NCBI GenBank assembly: GCA_044359885.1
Contig: JBIKLI010000294.1
Coordinates: 1 to 5,609, forward strand
DNA length: 5,609 bases
Direction: 5' to 3'
Source: CAIOSQ01 sp044359885
GTDB taxonomy: Bacteria > Pseudomonadota > Alphaproteobacteria > CACIAM-22H2
Part shown: positions 1 through 5,609 of the stretch, piece by piece
Position numbering within the stretch: the stretch's first letter is position 1
How the letters are laid out: each line of letters starts with the position of its first letter
Position numbers and translations under genes: made by a program
The notes under the pieces: generated by a model
What the model was told of the DNA's origin: nothing
Databases searched by the model: none
What the model saw: only the letters and a program-made list of their open reading frames with translations

Positions 1-7
1 CGCGACC

Positions 8-772
8 ATGTCAGAGCAATCCACCAAGGACTCCGCCGGCGGCTTCATCGAGACGGTGAAGACGGTCGCCTGGGCGGTCGTGATCGCGGTGGGGATCCGC
101 AGCCTGCTGTTCGAACCGTTCACGATCCCGTCCGGTTCGATGGTGCCGACCCTTCTGGTCGGCGATTTCGTGTTCGTGTCCAAGTTCAGCTACGGCTACA
201 GCCGCTATTCCTTCCCGTTCGGCGTCGTGCCGATTCCGGATCGCTTCCCGAAGGGCGAACCGGCACGCGGCGACGTGGCCGTGTTCAGGCTGCCCAGCAA
301 TCCGTCGGAAAACTACATCAAGCGTCTGGTCGGCATTCCCGGCGACCGGATCCAGGTCCGGGGCGGCATCCTCCACATCAATGGGGAGGCGGTGCGTCGC
401 GAGCGAAGCGAGGAATGCCGGGCGCGCGCCCAAGGGGCGGAGCGCGACAAGACCGGGTACCTCGAGATCATGCCCGGCGGAAAGCGGCACTGCATCTTCG
501 AGCGCACGGACCGCGACGAGCTCGACAACACGCCCGAGTTCCTGGTGCCCGCCAACCATTATTTCGCGATGGGCGACAACCGGGACAATTCGGTGGACAG
601 CCGGTTCCGCGCCGGCGACGGCTCGCGGCCGGTCGGCTTCATTCCGGCTGCCAACCTCGTCGGACGGGCCGAGATCGTCTGGCTGTCGCTGGAGGAAGAC
701 ATGCGCTGGTTCGAGTTCTGGCGCTGGCCGACCGGCCTTCGCTTCGGCAGGATGTTCAGCGGCATTGAGTGA
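8..772 (+). CDS. lepB: Signal peptidase I
   Basis: Membrane-bound serine protease (S26 family) that removes signal peptides from exported pre-proteins on the periplasmic side of the inner membrane. The 254-residue protein has a short cytoplasmic N-terminus and one hydrophobic anchor (about residues 14-35). The catalytic box follows: PSGSMVPTL, with nucleophile Ser44. Box C is GDFVFVSKFSYG (52-63). Box D has RGDVAVF and YIKRLVGIPGD, with general-base Lys105. Box E is GDNRDNSVDSR (189-199). All hallmark residues of the Ser/Lys dyad are present. The single anchor differs from the two of E. coli LepB and is common in shorter SPases. Two cysteines (137, 162) flank the variable segment before box E and could form a periplasmic disulfide. 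The ATG at 8 gives the expected N-terminus; only 7 bases lie upstream, so no ribosome binding site can be judged. Its last 8 bases overlap rnc. In alphaproteobacteria pdxJ-acpS often precede it, but that lies outside the window. Confidence 0.97.
   Translation: MSEQSTKDSAGGFIETVKTVAWAVVIAVGIRSLLFEPFTIPSGSMVPTLLVGDFVFVSKFSYGYSRYSFPFGVVPIPDRFPKGEPARGDVAVFRLPSNPSENYIKRLVGIPGDRIQVRGGILHINGEAVRRERSEECRARAQGAERDKTGYLEIMPGGKRHCIFERTDRDELDNTPEFLVPANHYFAMGDNRDNSVDSRFRAGDGSRPVGFIPAANLVGRAEIVWLSLEEDMRWFEFWRWPTGLRFGRMFSGIE
749..752 (+). promoter_or_regulatory. Ribosome binding site for rnc (supports TTG start)
   Basis: AGGA lies inside the 3' end of lepB, 12 bases before the TTG at 765. The spacing is slightly long. 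No ATG or GTG in the rnc frame lies near the conserved N-terminus, so this motif helps justify the TTG start. Confidence 0.5.
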
Positions 773-1436
773 GATCGAACGCCGGATCGGACACGCCTTC
801 CGCGACAGGCGCCTGCTGGAGCGCGCGCTGACCCATTCCTCGCTGTCGACCGGCGGACGTCGCGATCGCCATGCGTTCGATCGTCTGGAATTCCTCGGCG
901 ACCGTGTCCTTGGACTGGTGGTGGCCGATCTTCTGGAGCGTGGCTTTCCCGGCGAGGACGAGGGCCGGCTGGGCCGACGCTTCGCGGCGCTGGTCAGCGC
1001 CCCGAGCCTTGCTGCGCTCGCGATCGAGATCGGGCTGCCGGCCGCGCTCAGGGTCGGCGCCAGCGAGGGGCCGGGCGAGGTCGTCCGGCCGTCGATCCTG
1101 GCCGACGCCTTCGAGGCGCTGACCGGGGCCATCTACCGCGACGGGGGCTTCGCCGCGGCGGCGGCCTTCGTGGAGACGCGTTTGGCCGGACGCATCGCCG
1201 AGATGCGCGAGCCGCCATGCGAACCCAAGACCACGCTGCAGGAACTGACCCAAGGGCGAGGGCAGGGCCTGCCGGTCTACCGGCTGGTGACGGCCGCCGG
1301 GCCGGCGCATGCGCGCGAATTCGTCGTCGAAGTCGAAGCCGCCGGGCTGACCGCGCGCGGCACTGGCAGCGCCAAGCGCATCGCCGAGGGCGCCGCGGCG
1401 GCGGCGCTGCTTTCAATGCTGGAGCCCGGACCATGA
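765..1436 (+). CDS. rnc: Ribonuclease III
   Basis: Cytoplasmic, Mg-dependent endoribonuclease that cleaves double-stranded RNA in rRNA precursors and structured mRNAs. 223 residues, close to the family norm (E. coli 226). The N-terminal RNase III domain (about 5-145) has the signature RLEFLGDRVLG (40-50) and the metal ligands Glu42, Asp46, Asp114 and Glu117 (in SILADAFEAL). The residue matching E. coli Glu38 is Asp39, a conservative change; the Glu65 equivalent (in EDEG) is kept. A C-terminal double-stranded RNA binding domain (about 153-221) starts PKTTLQELTQG and ends with GTGSAKRIAEGAAAAALL. The start is TTG at 765 (reading MSEIERRIGHAF), the only suitable codon beside the conserved N-terminus. 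It overlaps the lepB stop by 8 bp, so translation is probably coupled to lepB. The stop TGA overlaps the era ATG. The open frame extends far upstream in GC-rich DNA, but that part is lepB out of frame. Confidence 0.95.
   Translation: MSEIERRIGHAFRDRRLLERALTHSSLSTGGRRDRHAFDRLEFLGDRVLGLVVADLLERGFPGEDEGRLGRRFAALVSAPSLAALAIEIGLPAALRVGASEGPGEVVRPSILADAFEALTGAIYRDGGFAAAAAFVETRLAGRIAEMREPPCEPKTTLQELTQGRGQGLPVYRLVTAAGPAHAREFVVEVEAAGLTARGTGSAKRIAEGAAAAALLSMLEPGP
1421..1424 (+). promoter_or_regulatory. Ribosome binding site for era
   Basis: GGAG inside the 3' end of rnc, 8 bases before the era ATG at 1433. This supports that start and means era can recruit ribosomes itself as well as through the ATGA overlap. 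Confidence 0.55.
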
Positions 1437-2350
1437 CACGTTGCGGCTATGTGGCGCTTCTGGGTGCCGCCAATGTCGGCAAGTCGAGCCTTGCCAACGC
1501 CCTGGTCGGGGCCAAGGTGGCGATCGTCTCGGCCAAGGCCCAGACCACCCGCGCGCGCGTCACGGGCATCGCGATCTCGGGCGAAAGCCAGATCGTCCTG
1601 CTGGACCTGCCCGGGATCTTCGTTCCTCGCCGGCGGCTCGATCGCGCGATGGTCGACGCCGCCTGGCGCGGGGTCGAGGATGCCGACCGCGTCCTGCTCG
1701 TGGTCGACGCGCTCGACGGGCTCGACGACGCGGCGCTGGCCGCGATCGCCGGGCTGGCGCAGCGGCCGGGCTGCCGGGCCGACGCGGCGATCAACAAGAT
1801 CGACGCGATCGCGCGGCCCAGGCTGCTGGATCTGGCCCGGCAGATCGACGCGGCGGGTCGGTTCGAGCGCATCTTCATGGTTTCGGCCCAGACCGGCGAC
1901 GGCATCGCCGACCTGCGCACCTGGCTCGCCGGCCGGATGCCGGAGGGGCCTTGGCTGTTTCCCGAGGATCACCTGATGGAACTGTCCGAGCGGCTGTTCG
2001 CCGCCGAACTGACCCGCGAGCAGGTGTTCCGGCAGCTTCACCAGGAACTGCCCTACGCGGCGGCCGTGACCACCGATCGCTGGAGCGAGCGGCCCGACGG
2101 GTCCGCCCGCCTCGACCAGACGATCCATGTCGAGCGCGAGGGGCAGAAGGCGATCGTGATCGGCGCCCAGGGCGCCCGGCTCAAGGCGATCGGATCGGCG
2201 GCGCGCGGCGAGATCGCCAAGGCGCTGGGCCGGCCCATCCATCTTTTCCTGCATGTGAAGGTGGCGCCCGACTGGGCCGAGCGGCGGGATTTCTACACCG
2301 ACTGGGGACTGGAATTCGCCGCCGGCCCGGGCACGCGCGCACCGGGCTGA
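1433..2350 (+). CDS. era: GTPase Era
   Basis: GTP-binding protein that binds the 3' end of 16S rRNA and helps mature the 30S subunit; cytoplasmic and often membrane-associated. 305 residues, normal for Era. The GTPase domain contains G1 GAANVGKS (11-18), the G2 region QTTRARVTG (37-45), G3 DLPG (58-61), G4 NKID (121-124) and G5 SAQ (151-153). The linker has the Era-typical GPWLFPED (172-179) and AAELTREQVF (190-199). The C-terminal KH domain has EREGQKAIVIGAQGARLKAIG with the GxxG loop at 244-247, and ends near DWAERRDFYTDWGL. A dozen Gly/Pro/Ala-rich residues follow. The G3 motif is DLPG rather than the usual DTPG; the invariant Asp and Gly remain, so activity is expected. The start overlaps the rnc stop as ATGA. 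An open frame continues upstream to 1217 but is rnc out of frame. Its stop faces the stop of the next gene across 7 bp. Confidence 0.96.
   Translation: MTRCGYVALLGAANVGKSSLANALVGAKVAIVSAKAQTTRARVTGIAISGESQIVLLDLPGIFVPRRRLDRAMVDAAWRGVEDADRVLLVVDALDGLDDAALAAIAGLAQRPGCRADAAINKIDAIARPRLLDLARQIDAAGRFERIFMVSAQTGDGIADLRTWLAGRMPEGPWLFPEDHLMELSERLFAAELTREQVFRQLHQELPYAAAVTTDRWSERPDGSARLDQTIHVEREGQKAIVIGAQGARLKAIGSAARGEIAKALGRPIHLFLHVKVAPDWAERRDFYTDWGLEFAAGPGTRAPG
2323..2349. terminator. Possible hairpin at the era stop
   Basis: GCCCGG (2325-2330) and CCGGGC (2342-2347) are inverted repeats with an 11-base loop; a G-T wobble and a C-G pair extend the stem to 8 bp. The stem covers the era stop region, where two convergent transcripts meet. 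There is no T-run on either side, so it is not a standard intrinsic terminator, and such stems arise easily by chance in DNA this GC-rich. Confidence 0.2.
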
Positions 2351-2357
2351 GCGGTCA

Positions 2358-3485
2358 TCAGCGGCAGAGCCGCGCGAAGACCGCCGGATCGGTGACCCCT
2401 TCGCAGGCGATCGCCACCGCATCGCTGCCGGGGCCCAGAGCGAGCGCGGCCCGGTCCGCCGGTGTCGTCGCGCTTCTGACCAGGGCGGCGAGCGCCGCGA
2501 TCCCGGTCTCGCCGATCTCCAGCGCCGCGTCGCCGTCCGCTCCGTGCGCGAGCCGGCGCAGCGTCTCCACTGCGGCGGGATCGTCGACCGCGACCGCGGC
2601 GTCGATCCCGGCGGCGAGGATCGGCCAGGCCACCGCGGAGGGCGTGCCGACCACGAGCCCGTCCATGACCGATTCCCCGGCATCGGCCAGCGCCACCGGG
2701 ACGCCGGCGGCGAGGCTTCGGCGTACGCAGTCGGACGTCTCGGGTTCGGCCGTCACGATCGCCGGTCGCCTGGCCGCCTGGGCGATCCACAACCCGGCGG
2801 CGGTCGCGGCGGCCAGCGTGCCGTTGCCGGCGGCGACGAAGACATGGCTGGGCGGCGGCCCGTCGGCGCAGGCGTCGGCGATCTCGGCCGCCAGCACGGC
2901 GTAGCCGGCGAGGATGTCGCGCGCGATCGCGTCGCTGCCGGCGGTCACGGCGTCGGCGACCAGGATCCGGTCCGCGCCGCGTGCGGCGTCGGCATAGGCC
3001 GCAGCCAGCGCATCGTCGAAGTTTCCGGGGATCCGGATCGTCTCGGCGCCGAAGGCGGCGATCGCCGCCTCGCGGCCCGCGGAGGTATGTGCCGGCATGA
3101 AGATGCGGCAGGCCGCCCCCAGCCGCGCCGCACCCCAGGCCAGCGCCCGGCCATGGTTGCCCGACGTCGCCGCGATCGCCGTGAAGCGTCGCGCATCGCC
3201 GCCGCGCCGGTCGATCTCGCGCTGCAGCGCATAGGGCGGCCCAAGCGCCTTGAAGCTGCCGACCGTGAAACGCAGCCCCTCGTGCTTGATCCGCAGCCGG
3301 CTGATCCCGAGCGACGCGGCGAGGCGAGGCCGGTCGATCAGCGGCGTTGGCGCATAACCGGCCCAGCCGGCGATCGCCGCACGGGCCTCGGCCAGTTGCG
3401 CCTTGCCCAGGATCCTGCCGAGCGCCGCCGGATAGGCCGCGTCGCGGACCGGCCCGGCCGGCCTCACGACGCTCACGCGGTCCAT
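2358..3485 (-). CDS. PLP-dependent lyase, diaminopropionate ammonia-lyase-like
   Basis: Fold-type II PLP enzyme of the threonine dehydratase/diaminopropionate ammonia-lyase group, which releases ammonia from an amino acid to leave a 2-oxo acid; cytoplasmic. 375 residues. Visible are YAPTPL (44-49), the PLP-lysine segment RFTVGSFKALG (Lys79), the cofactor-contacting TSGNHGRALAWGAARLG (107-123), the phosphate-loop region AAGNGTLA (218-225), AEPETSDC (246-253), EIGETG (323-328) and CEGVTD (361-366). The last three follow the lyase YgeX (VEPDKADC, ISGESG, STEGDTD) better than threonine deaminases; no ACT domain is present. Two differences from YgeX stand out: Ser108 sits where YgeX has Asp120, and the segment between the lysine and this motif is about 14 residues shorter. 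The true substrate may therefore be another amino acid, such as serine, threonine or a relative. The ATG at 3485 has GGGAG 6 bases upstream and overlaps the preceding peptidase gene by 13 bp, indicating one operon. Confidence is high for the fold, moderate for the subfamily, low for the substrate. Confidence 0.85.
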   Translation of the reverse strand: MDRVSVVRPAGPVRDAAYPAALGRILGKAQLAEARAAIAGWAGYAPTPLIDRPRLAASLGISRLRIKHEGLRFTVGSFKALGPPYALQREIDRRGGDARRFTAIAATSGNHGRALAWGAARLGAACRIFMPAHTSAGREAAIAAFGAETIRIPGNFDDALAAAYADAARGADRILVADAVTAGSDAIARDILAGYAVLAAEIADACADGPPPSHVFVAAGNGTLAAATAAGLWIAQAARRPAIVTAEPETSDCVRRSLAAGVPVALADAGESVMDGLVVGTPSAVAWPILAAGIDAAVAVDDPAAVETLRRLAHGADGDAALEIGETGIAALAALVRSATTPADRAALALGPGSDAVAIACEGVTDPAVFARLCR

Positions 3486-4978
3486 GTGCGGCTCCCGCAG
3501 CGGAACTCCAGCCGGCGCGGCATTTCGGGATCGAGCGGGAACAGCGGCCGGTCGACGGCGCGGAAATCCAGCGCGGCCAGGTTGGGGGTCGTCGGGCCGG
3601 GCGTGTCGAGGATGAACATCGCGGCCGCCGCCGCATAGGCCTGCTGGTAGTTCATGGGGTTCTTGACCACCACGAATTTCTTCGCGCGGACATCGATGCC
3701 GGCCGCGGCGAAGGCCTCGTCGGCGTATTCGTAGCAGGCGTTGCTGGTGACCAGCACGTCGACGGCGCCGACCCGCAGCACCGCCGAAGGCCCGGCATGG
3801 GCCCTGACGCCGCGCATCAGGCCACCGGCATAGACGAAGTCGCTTGGAGCCGGGCGCAGGATCTCGGCGGTCACCGCCAGCGGCGCCCCATAGGCCGGAT
3901 CGCGGCGATTGCCGAGCCCGATCGCGATCTTCGCGCCGGCGCCGGCCGCGAGCGCCGTCCTGGCGGCGACGTCGTCGGCGATATGGATCGCCGCCGGGCT
4001 CGCGGGCGCGTGCGCCAGGAGCGCGGCGAGCGCCGCCGCGCTGTCGCCGCTGGCGCCGCCTCCGACGCAATCCGCCGCATCCGCCAGCACGACGAGACCG
4101 TCGGCTCCAAGGCCGCGCGCGATCGCCGCGGCGGGCGGCAGCGTCTCGACCAGGAAGCGATGCCGCCGCGCCCACATCGCCGCGGCGACGCGTGTCGCCG
4201 CGACCTCGGCGGCGACTGCGTCCTCATGCGCCGTGACCACGGTCGTGAAGCCGAGGCCGGGCGCGTCGATCCAGGGCTGGACGCAGAAATGCGCGATGTC
4301 GCGGATCGGGCCGGTGGTCAGTTCCGCGGCCAGCGCGCGCAGTTCGGCCATCGGGCCGTCGCCGCGCGTGCGCTGCTTCTGGGCTGGCACGATCAGCGGC
4401 AGGCGACAGCGGACCATCACCGGCTTCAGCCGCGCGGCGACGATGTCGCGCAGCATGGCGAGCGCGCGTCGCCCGGTCTCGTGGGTGTCGTCATGCGGAT
4501 AGTGGCGATAGCCGGTGAGCACGTCGCAATGGGCGAGCATGGCGTCGGTGACGTGGGCGTGGAGATCGCAGCTGACCGCGACCGGGGTGCCGGGCCGCAG
4601 ATCGCGCACCGCGCGCAGGAGTTCGCCGTCGACATCGAGGCTGTCCTCGGAGACGAAGGCGCCATGCAGGGCCAGATAGATTCCGTCGACCGGGGGCAGG
4701 GCCGCGATGCGCGCCAGCAGCGCCGACACGACGTCGCGCGTGGTCGCGGCCGCGACCCGTCCGCCGGCGCCGCCATGGGTGGCAAGCAGCGGGACCAGCG
4801 TGTCGCCGCAGGCCGCGGCTTCGTCGATCGCTCCGCCGATCTCGGTGCCCGTGCCGCGCAGCCGGTCGAGGACCGCCTGGTCCTCGAACAGGTACTTGGC
4901 CGTGAAATCCGCCCGCGTCGCCACCACCGGCGAGAAGGTGTTGCCCTCGAACAGCATCGCCCCGACGGCGAACCGCAT
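3473..4978 (-). CDS. M81 family metallopeptidase (MlrC-like)
   Basis: Zinc-dependent hydrolase of the M81/MlrC family, named for the microcystin-degradation protein MlrC, which cleaves linearised microcystin peptides. Most homologues have no known natural substrate. 501 residues, the usual length. The N-terminal domain (about 2-290) opens with MRFAVGAMLFEGNTFSP, typical of the family. Residues matching those proposed for MlrC zinc binding and catalysis are present: Glu46 (TEIGG), His105 (LALHGAF), Asp138 and His140 (SCDLHAH), His162 (YRHYPHDD). The TG-RRA segment follows (about 168-172). The C-terminal MlrC domain (about 295-490) carries DAADCVGGGASGDS (300-313) and later VVVKNPMNYQQAY and LDTPGPTTPNL. 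No signal peptide is evident, so it is probably cytoplasmic. The ATG at 4978 has a very strong ribosome binding site. The frame stays open upstream to 5407, but that part lies across the intergenic region and antisense to recO. Its 3' end overlaps the PLP lyase gene by 13 bp. A specific microcystin role should not be assumed. Confidence 0.92.
   Translation of the reverse strand: MRFAVGAMLFEGNTFSPVVATRADFTAKYLFEDQAVLDRLRGTGTEIGGAIDEAAACGDTLVPLLATHGGAGGRVAAATTRDVVSALLARIAALPPVDGIYLALHGAFVSEDSLDVDGELLRAVRDLRPGTPVAVSCDLHAHVTDAMLAHCDVLTGYRHYPHDDTHETGRRALAMLRDIVAARLKPVMVRCRLPLIVPAQKQRTRGDGPMAELRALAAELTTGPIRDIAHFCVQPWIDAPGLGFTTVVTAHEDAVAAEVAATRVAAAMWARRHRFLVETLPPAAAIARGLGADGLVVLADAADCVGGGASGDSAAALAALLAHAPASPAAIHIADDVAARTALAAGAGAKIAIGLGNRRDPAYGAPLAVTAEILRPAPSDFVYAGGLMRGVRAHAGPSAVLRVGAVDVLVTSNACYEYADEAFAAAGIDVRAKKFVVVKNPMNYQQAYAAAAAMFILDTPGPTTPNLAALDFRAVDRPLFPLDPEMPRRLEFRCGSRTWTA
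3492..3496 (-). promoter_or_regulatory. Ribosome binding site for the PLP lyase gene
   Basis: On the minus strand GGGAG sits 6 bases before the ATG at 3485, inside the end of the peptidase gene. It fixes the start of the lyase gene and indicates translation from a shared mRNA. Confidence 0.6.
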
Positions 4979-5071
4979 CGTCGTCCTCCTCCATGGCAGG
5001 ATCGCCGCAGGCAGCATAGCAGGTCCGGCGGGGGTCTCGTCTCGGCGGCGCGTCCGCGCTAAGCCTGGGGC
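4979..5071. promoter_or_regulatory. Divergent intergenic region between the M81 peptidase gene and recO
   Basis: This 93-bp gap is the only substantial non-coding stretch in the window and should hold the promoter of the peptidase-lyase unit and whatever promoter recO uses. A minus-strand TATGCT (5018-5013) resembles a -10 box, but no convincing -35 box lies 16-18 bases further upstream. No clear operator palindrome was found. An in-frame TAA at 5060-5062 blocks any upstream extension of recO. That the region is regulatory follows from gene orientation, not from recognised motifs. Confidence 0.4.
4984..4992 (-). promoter_or_regulatory. Strong ribosome binding site for the M81 peptidase gene
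   Basis: On the minus strand GGAGGAGGA ends 5 bases before the ATG at 4978 and contains the full AGGAGG consensus at 6-base spacing. It is the strongest ribosome binding site in the window and fixes the peptidase start. It suggests efficient translation of the first gene of this two-gene unit. Confidence 0.8.
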
Positions 5072-5609
5072 ATGGAATGGACCGACGACGGCGTGATCCT
5101 GTCGCGGCGACGGCTCGGCGAGTCGGATGCCGTGGTCGCGCTGTTCACGCGAGACCATGGCCGCCATCTGGGTCTCGTGCGGGGCGGCGCCGGCCGGCGC
5201 CATGCGGCCGCGCTCCAGCTGGGCAATGTCGTCGCCGCGCGCTGGCGGGCGCGGCTGGAGGACCAGCTGGGCTGGTTCACCTGCGAGCCGATCGAGACGA
5301 CCGCGGTCGCCTTTCTCGACGATCCCGGCCGTCTCGACGCGATGGCCGCGGCGCTGGAACTGCTCGACGCGACGCTGCCCGAGCGCCAGACGCATCCCGA
5401 GCTTCATGCCGCGACGCGCGCGTTCCTGGCCGCGCTGACGGCGCCCGCCCCGCCGGCGGCGCTTCTGGTCCGCTGGGAGGCCGGACTGCTGGCCGCGCTC
5501 GGCTTCGGCCTCGACCTGTCGCGCTGCGCGGCGACCGGGACGACGGAGGATCTCGCCTATGTCAGCCCGCGCAGCGGGAGGGCGGTGTCGCGCGCCGGCG
5601 CGGGCGCGC
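5072..5609 (+). CDS. recO: DNA repair protein RecO (5' part, truncated by window end)
   Basis: Recombination mediator that works with RecR to load RecA onto SSB-coated single-stranded DNA in the RecF pathway; cytoplasmic. 179 codons are visible, against about 240-250 in full proteins, so roughly 60-70 residues lie beyond the window. The N-terminal OB-fold (about 1-80) begins MEWTDDGVILSRRRLGESDA and continues with TRDHGRHLGLVRGGAGRR and LGNVVAARWRARLEDQLGWFT, all typical of alphaproteobacterial RecO. The helical domain follows, with ELLDATLPER (96-105), RWEAGLLAALGFGLDLSRCAATG (134-156) and DLAYVSPRSGRAVSR (160-174). The ATG at 5072 is the first start after an in-frame TAA at 5060 and matches the family N-terminus. 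The only purine-rich stretch upstream is GGGG at 5067-5070, too close to act as a normal ribosome binding site. Here recO is separated from era, so it probably has its own promoter. Confidence 0.95.
   Translation, partial: MEWTDDGVILSRRRLGESDAVVALFTRDHGRHLGLVRGGAGRRHAAALQLGNVVAARWRARLEDQLGWFTCEPIETTAVAFLDDPGRLDAMAAALELLDATLPERQTHPELHAATRAFLAALTAPAPPAALLVRWEAGLLAALGFGLDLSRCAATGTTEDLAYVSPRSGRAVSRAGAGA

Noticed and set aside
11..1132. 373-codon minus-strand open frame opposite lepB and rnc
   Set aside because: No family motifs; lies opposite two unmistakable genes.
2361..2373. GCGGC-aga-GCCGC hairpin just past the lyase stop as a terminator
   Set aside because: Only 5 bp, inside the lyase coding sequence, with no T-run; likely chance in GC-rich DNA.
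1277..2683. 468-codon minus-strand open frame crossing rnc, era and the lyase gene
   Set aside because: Pro/Arg-rich composition, spans parts of three real genes and has no domain signature; a GC artefact.
2544..3638. 364-codon plus-strand open frame opposite the PLP lyase
   Set aside because: Arg/Gly-rich shadow of the lyase reading frame with no recognisable domain.
3473..4978. Assigning the peptidase to microcystin degradation
   Set aside because: No mlrA, mlrB or mlrD is visible nearby, and most M81 proteins occur in organisms unrelated to microcystin breakdown; family membership alone does not give the substrate.
5013..5018. Minus-strand TATGCT as a -10 promoter box for the peptidase operon
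   Set aside because: No matching -35 element at 16-18 bases; one 4-of-6 hexamer match is weak evidence, so it is mentioned only under the intergenic region.
3347..5062. 571-codon plus-strand open frame antisense to the M81 peptidase gene
   Set aside because: Arg/Gly/Asp-rich with no recognisable domain; it exactly shadows the peptidase gene, whose motifs are clear. Long antisense frames are expected at this GC content.
4979..5407. Upstream in-frame extension of the M81 peptidase (possible longer protein)
   Set aside because: The family N-terminus begins at the ATG at 4978, directly after a consensus ribosome binding site; the extension is antisense to recO.

Overview
This is a very GC-rich stretch (about 70% by eye, not computed) with tightly packed genes. 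The order lepB-rnc-era-(...)-recO, the protein signatures (a single-anchor signal peptidase I; RecO starting MEW and carrying a CAATG...DLAYVSP segment) and the third-position G/C codon use point to an alphaproteobacterium. A high-GC Rhodospirillales-like lineage is the best guess, but order level is uncertain.

Positions 1-2350 (+ strand) hold a housekeeping operon: signal peptidase I (lepB), ribonuclease III (rnc) and the ribosome-assembly GTPase Era (era). The three genes overlap one another: rnc starts at a TTG inside the end of lepB, and era starts in an ATGA overlap with the rnc stop. They are almost certainly co-transcribed and translationally coupled. They cover Sec/Tat signal-peptide removal, double-stranded RNA processing (rRNA) and 30S maturation.

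Positions 2358-4978 (- strand) hold a two-gene unit that breaks the usual era-recO adjacency. Its first gene (4978 to 3473) encodes an M81/MlrC-family zinc metallopeptidase with all the expected metal and active-site residues. The second (3485 to 2358) encodes a fold-type II PLP enzyme of the diaminopropionate ammonia-lyase/threonine dehydratase type. They overlap by 13 bp, and each has a good Shine-Dalgarno sequence. Together they look like a small amino-acid or peptide catabolic unit: a peptidase or amidase-like hydrolase feeding an amino-acid ammonia-lyase. The substrate is unknown. The unit converges on era with a 7-bp gap.

Positions 4979-5071 are a 93-bp divergent intergenic region. From 5072 (+ strand) recO begins and runs off the window end, lacking roughly its last quarter.

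There are no RNA genes, CRISPR arrays, insertion sequences or obvious repeats. The non-routine content is the peptidase/PLP-lyase pair placed inside a conserved housekeeping block, and the altered active-site position of the lyase.
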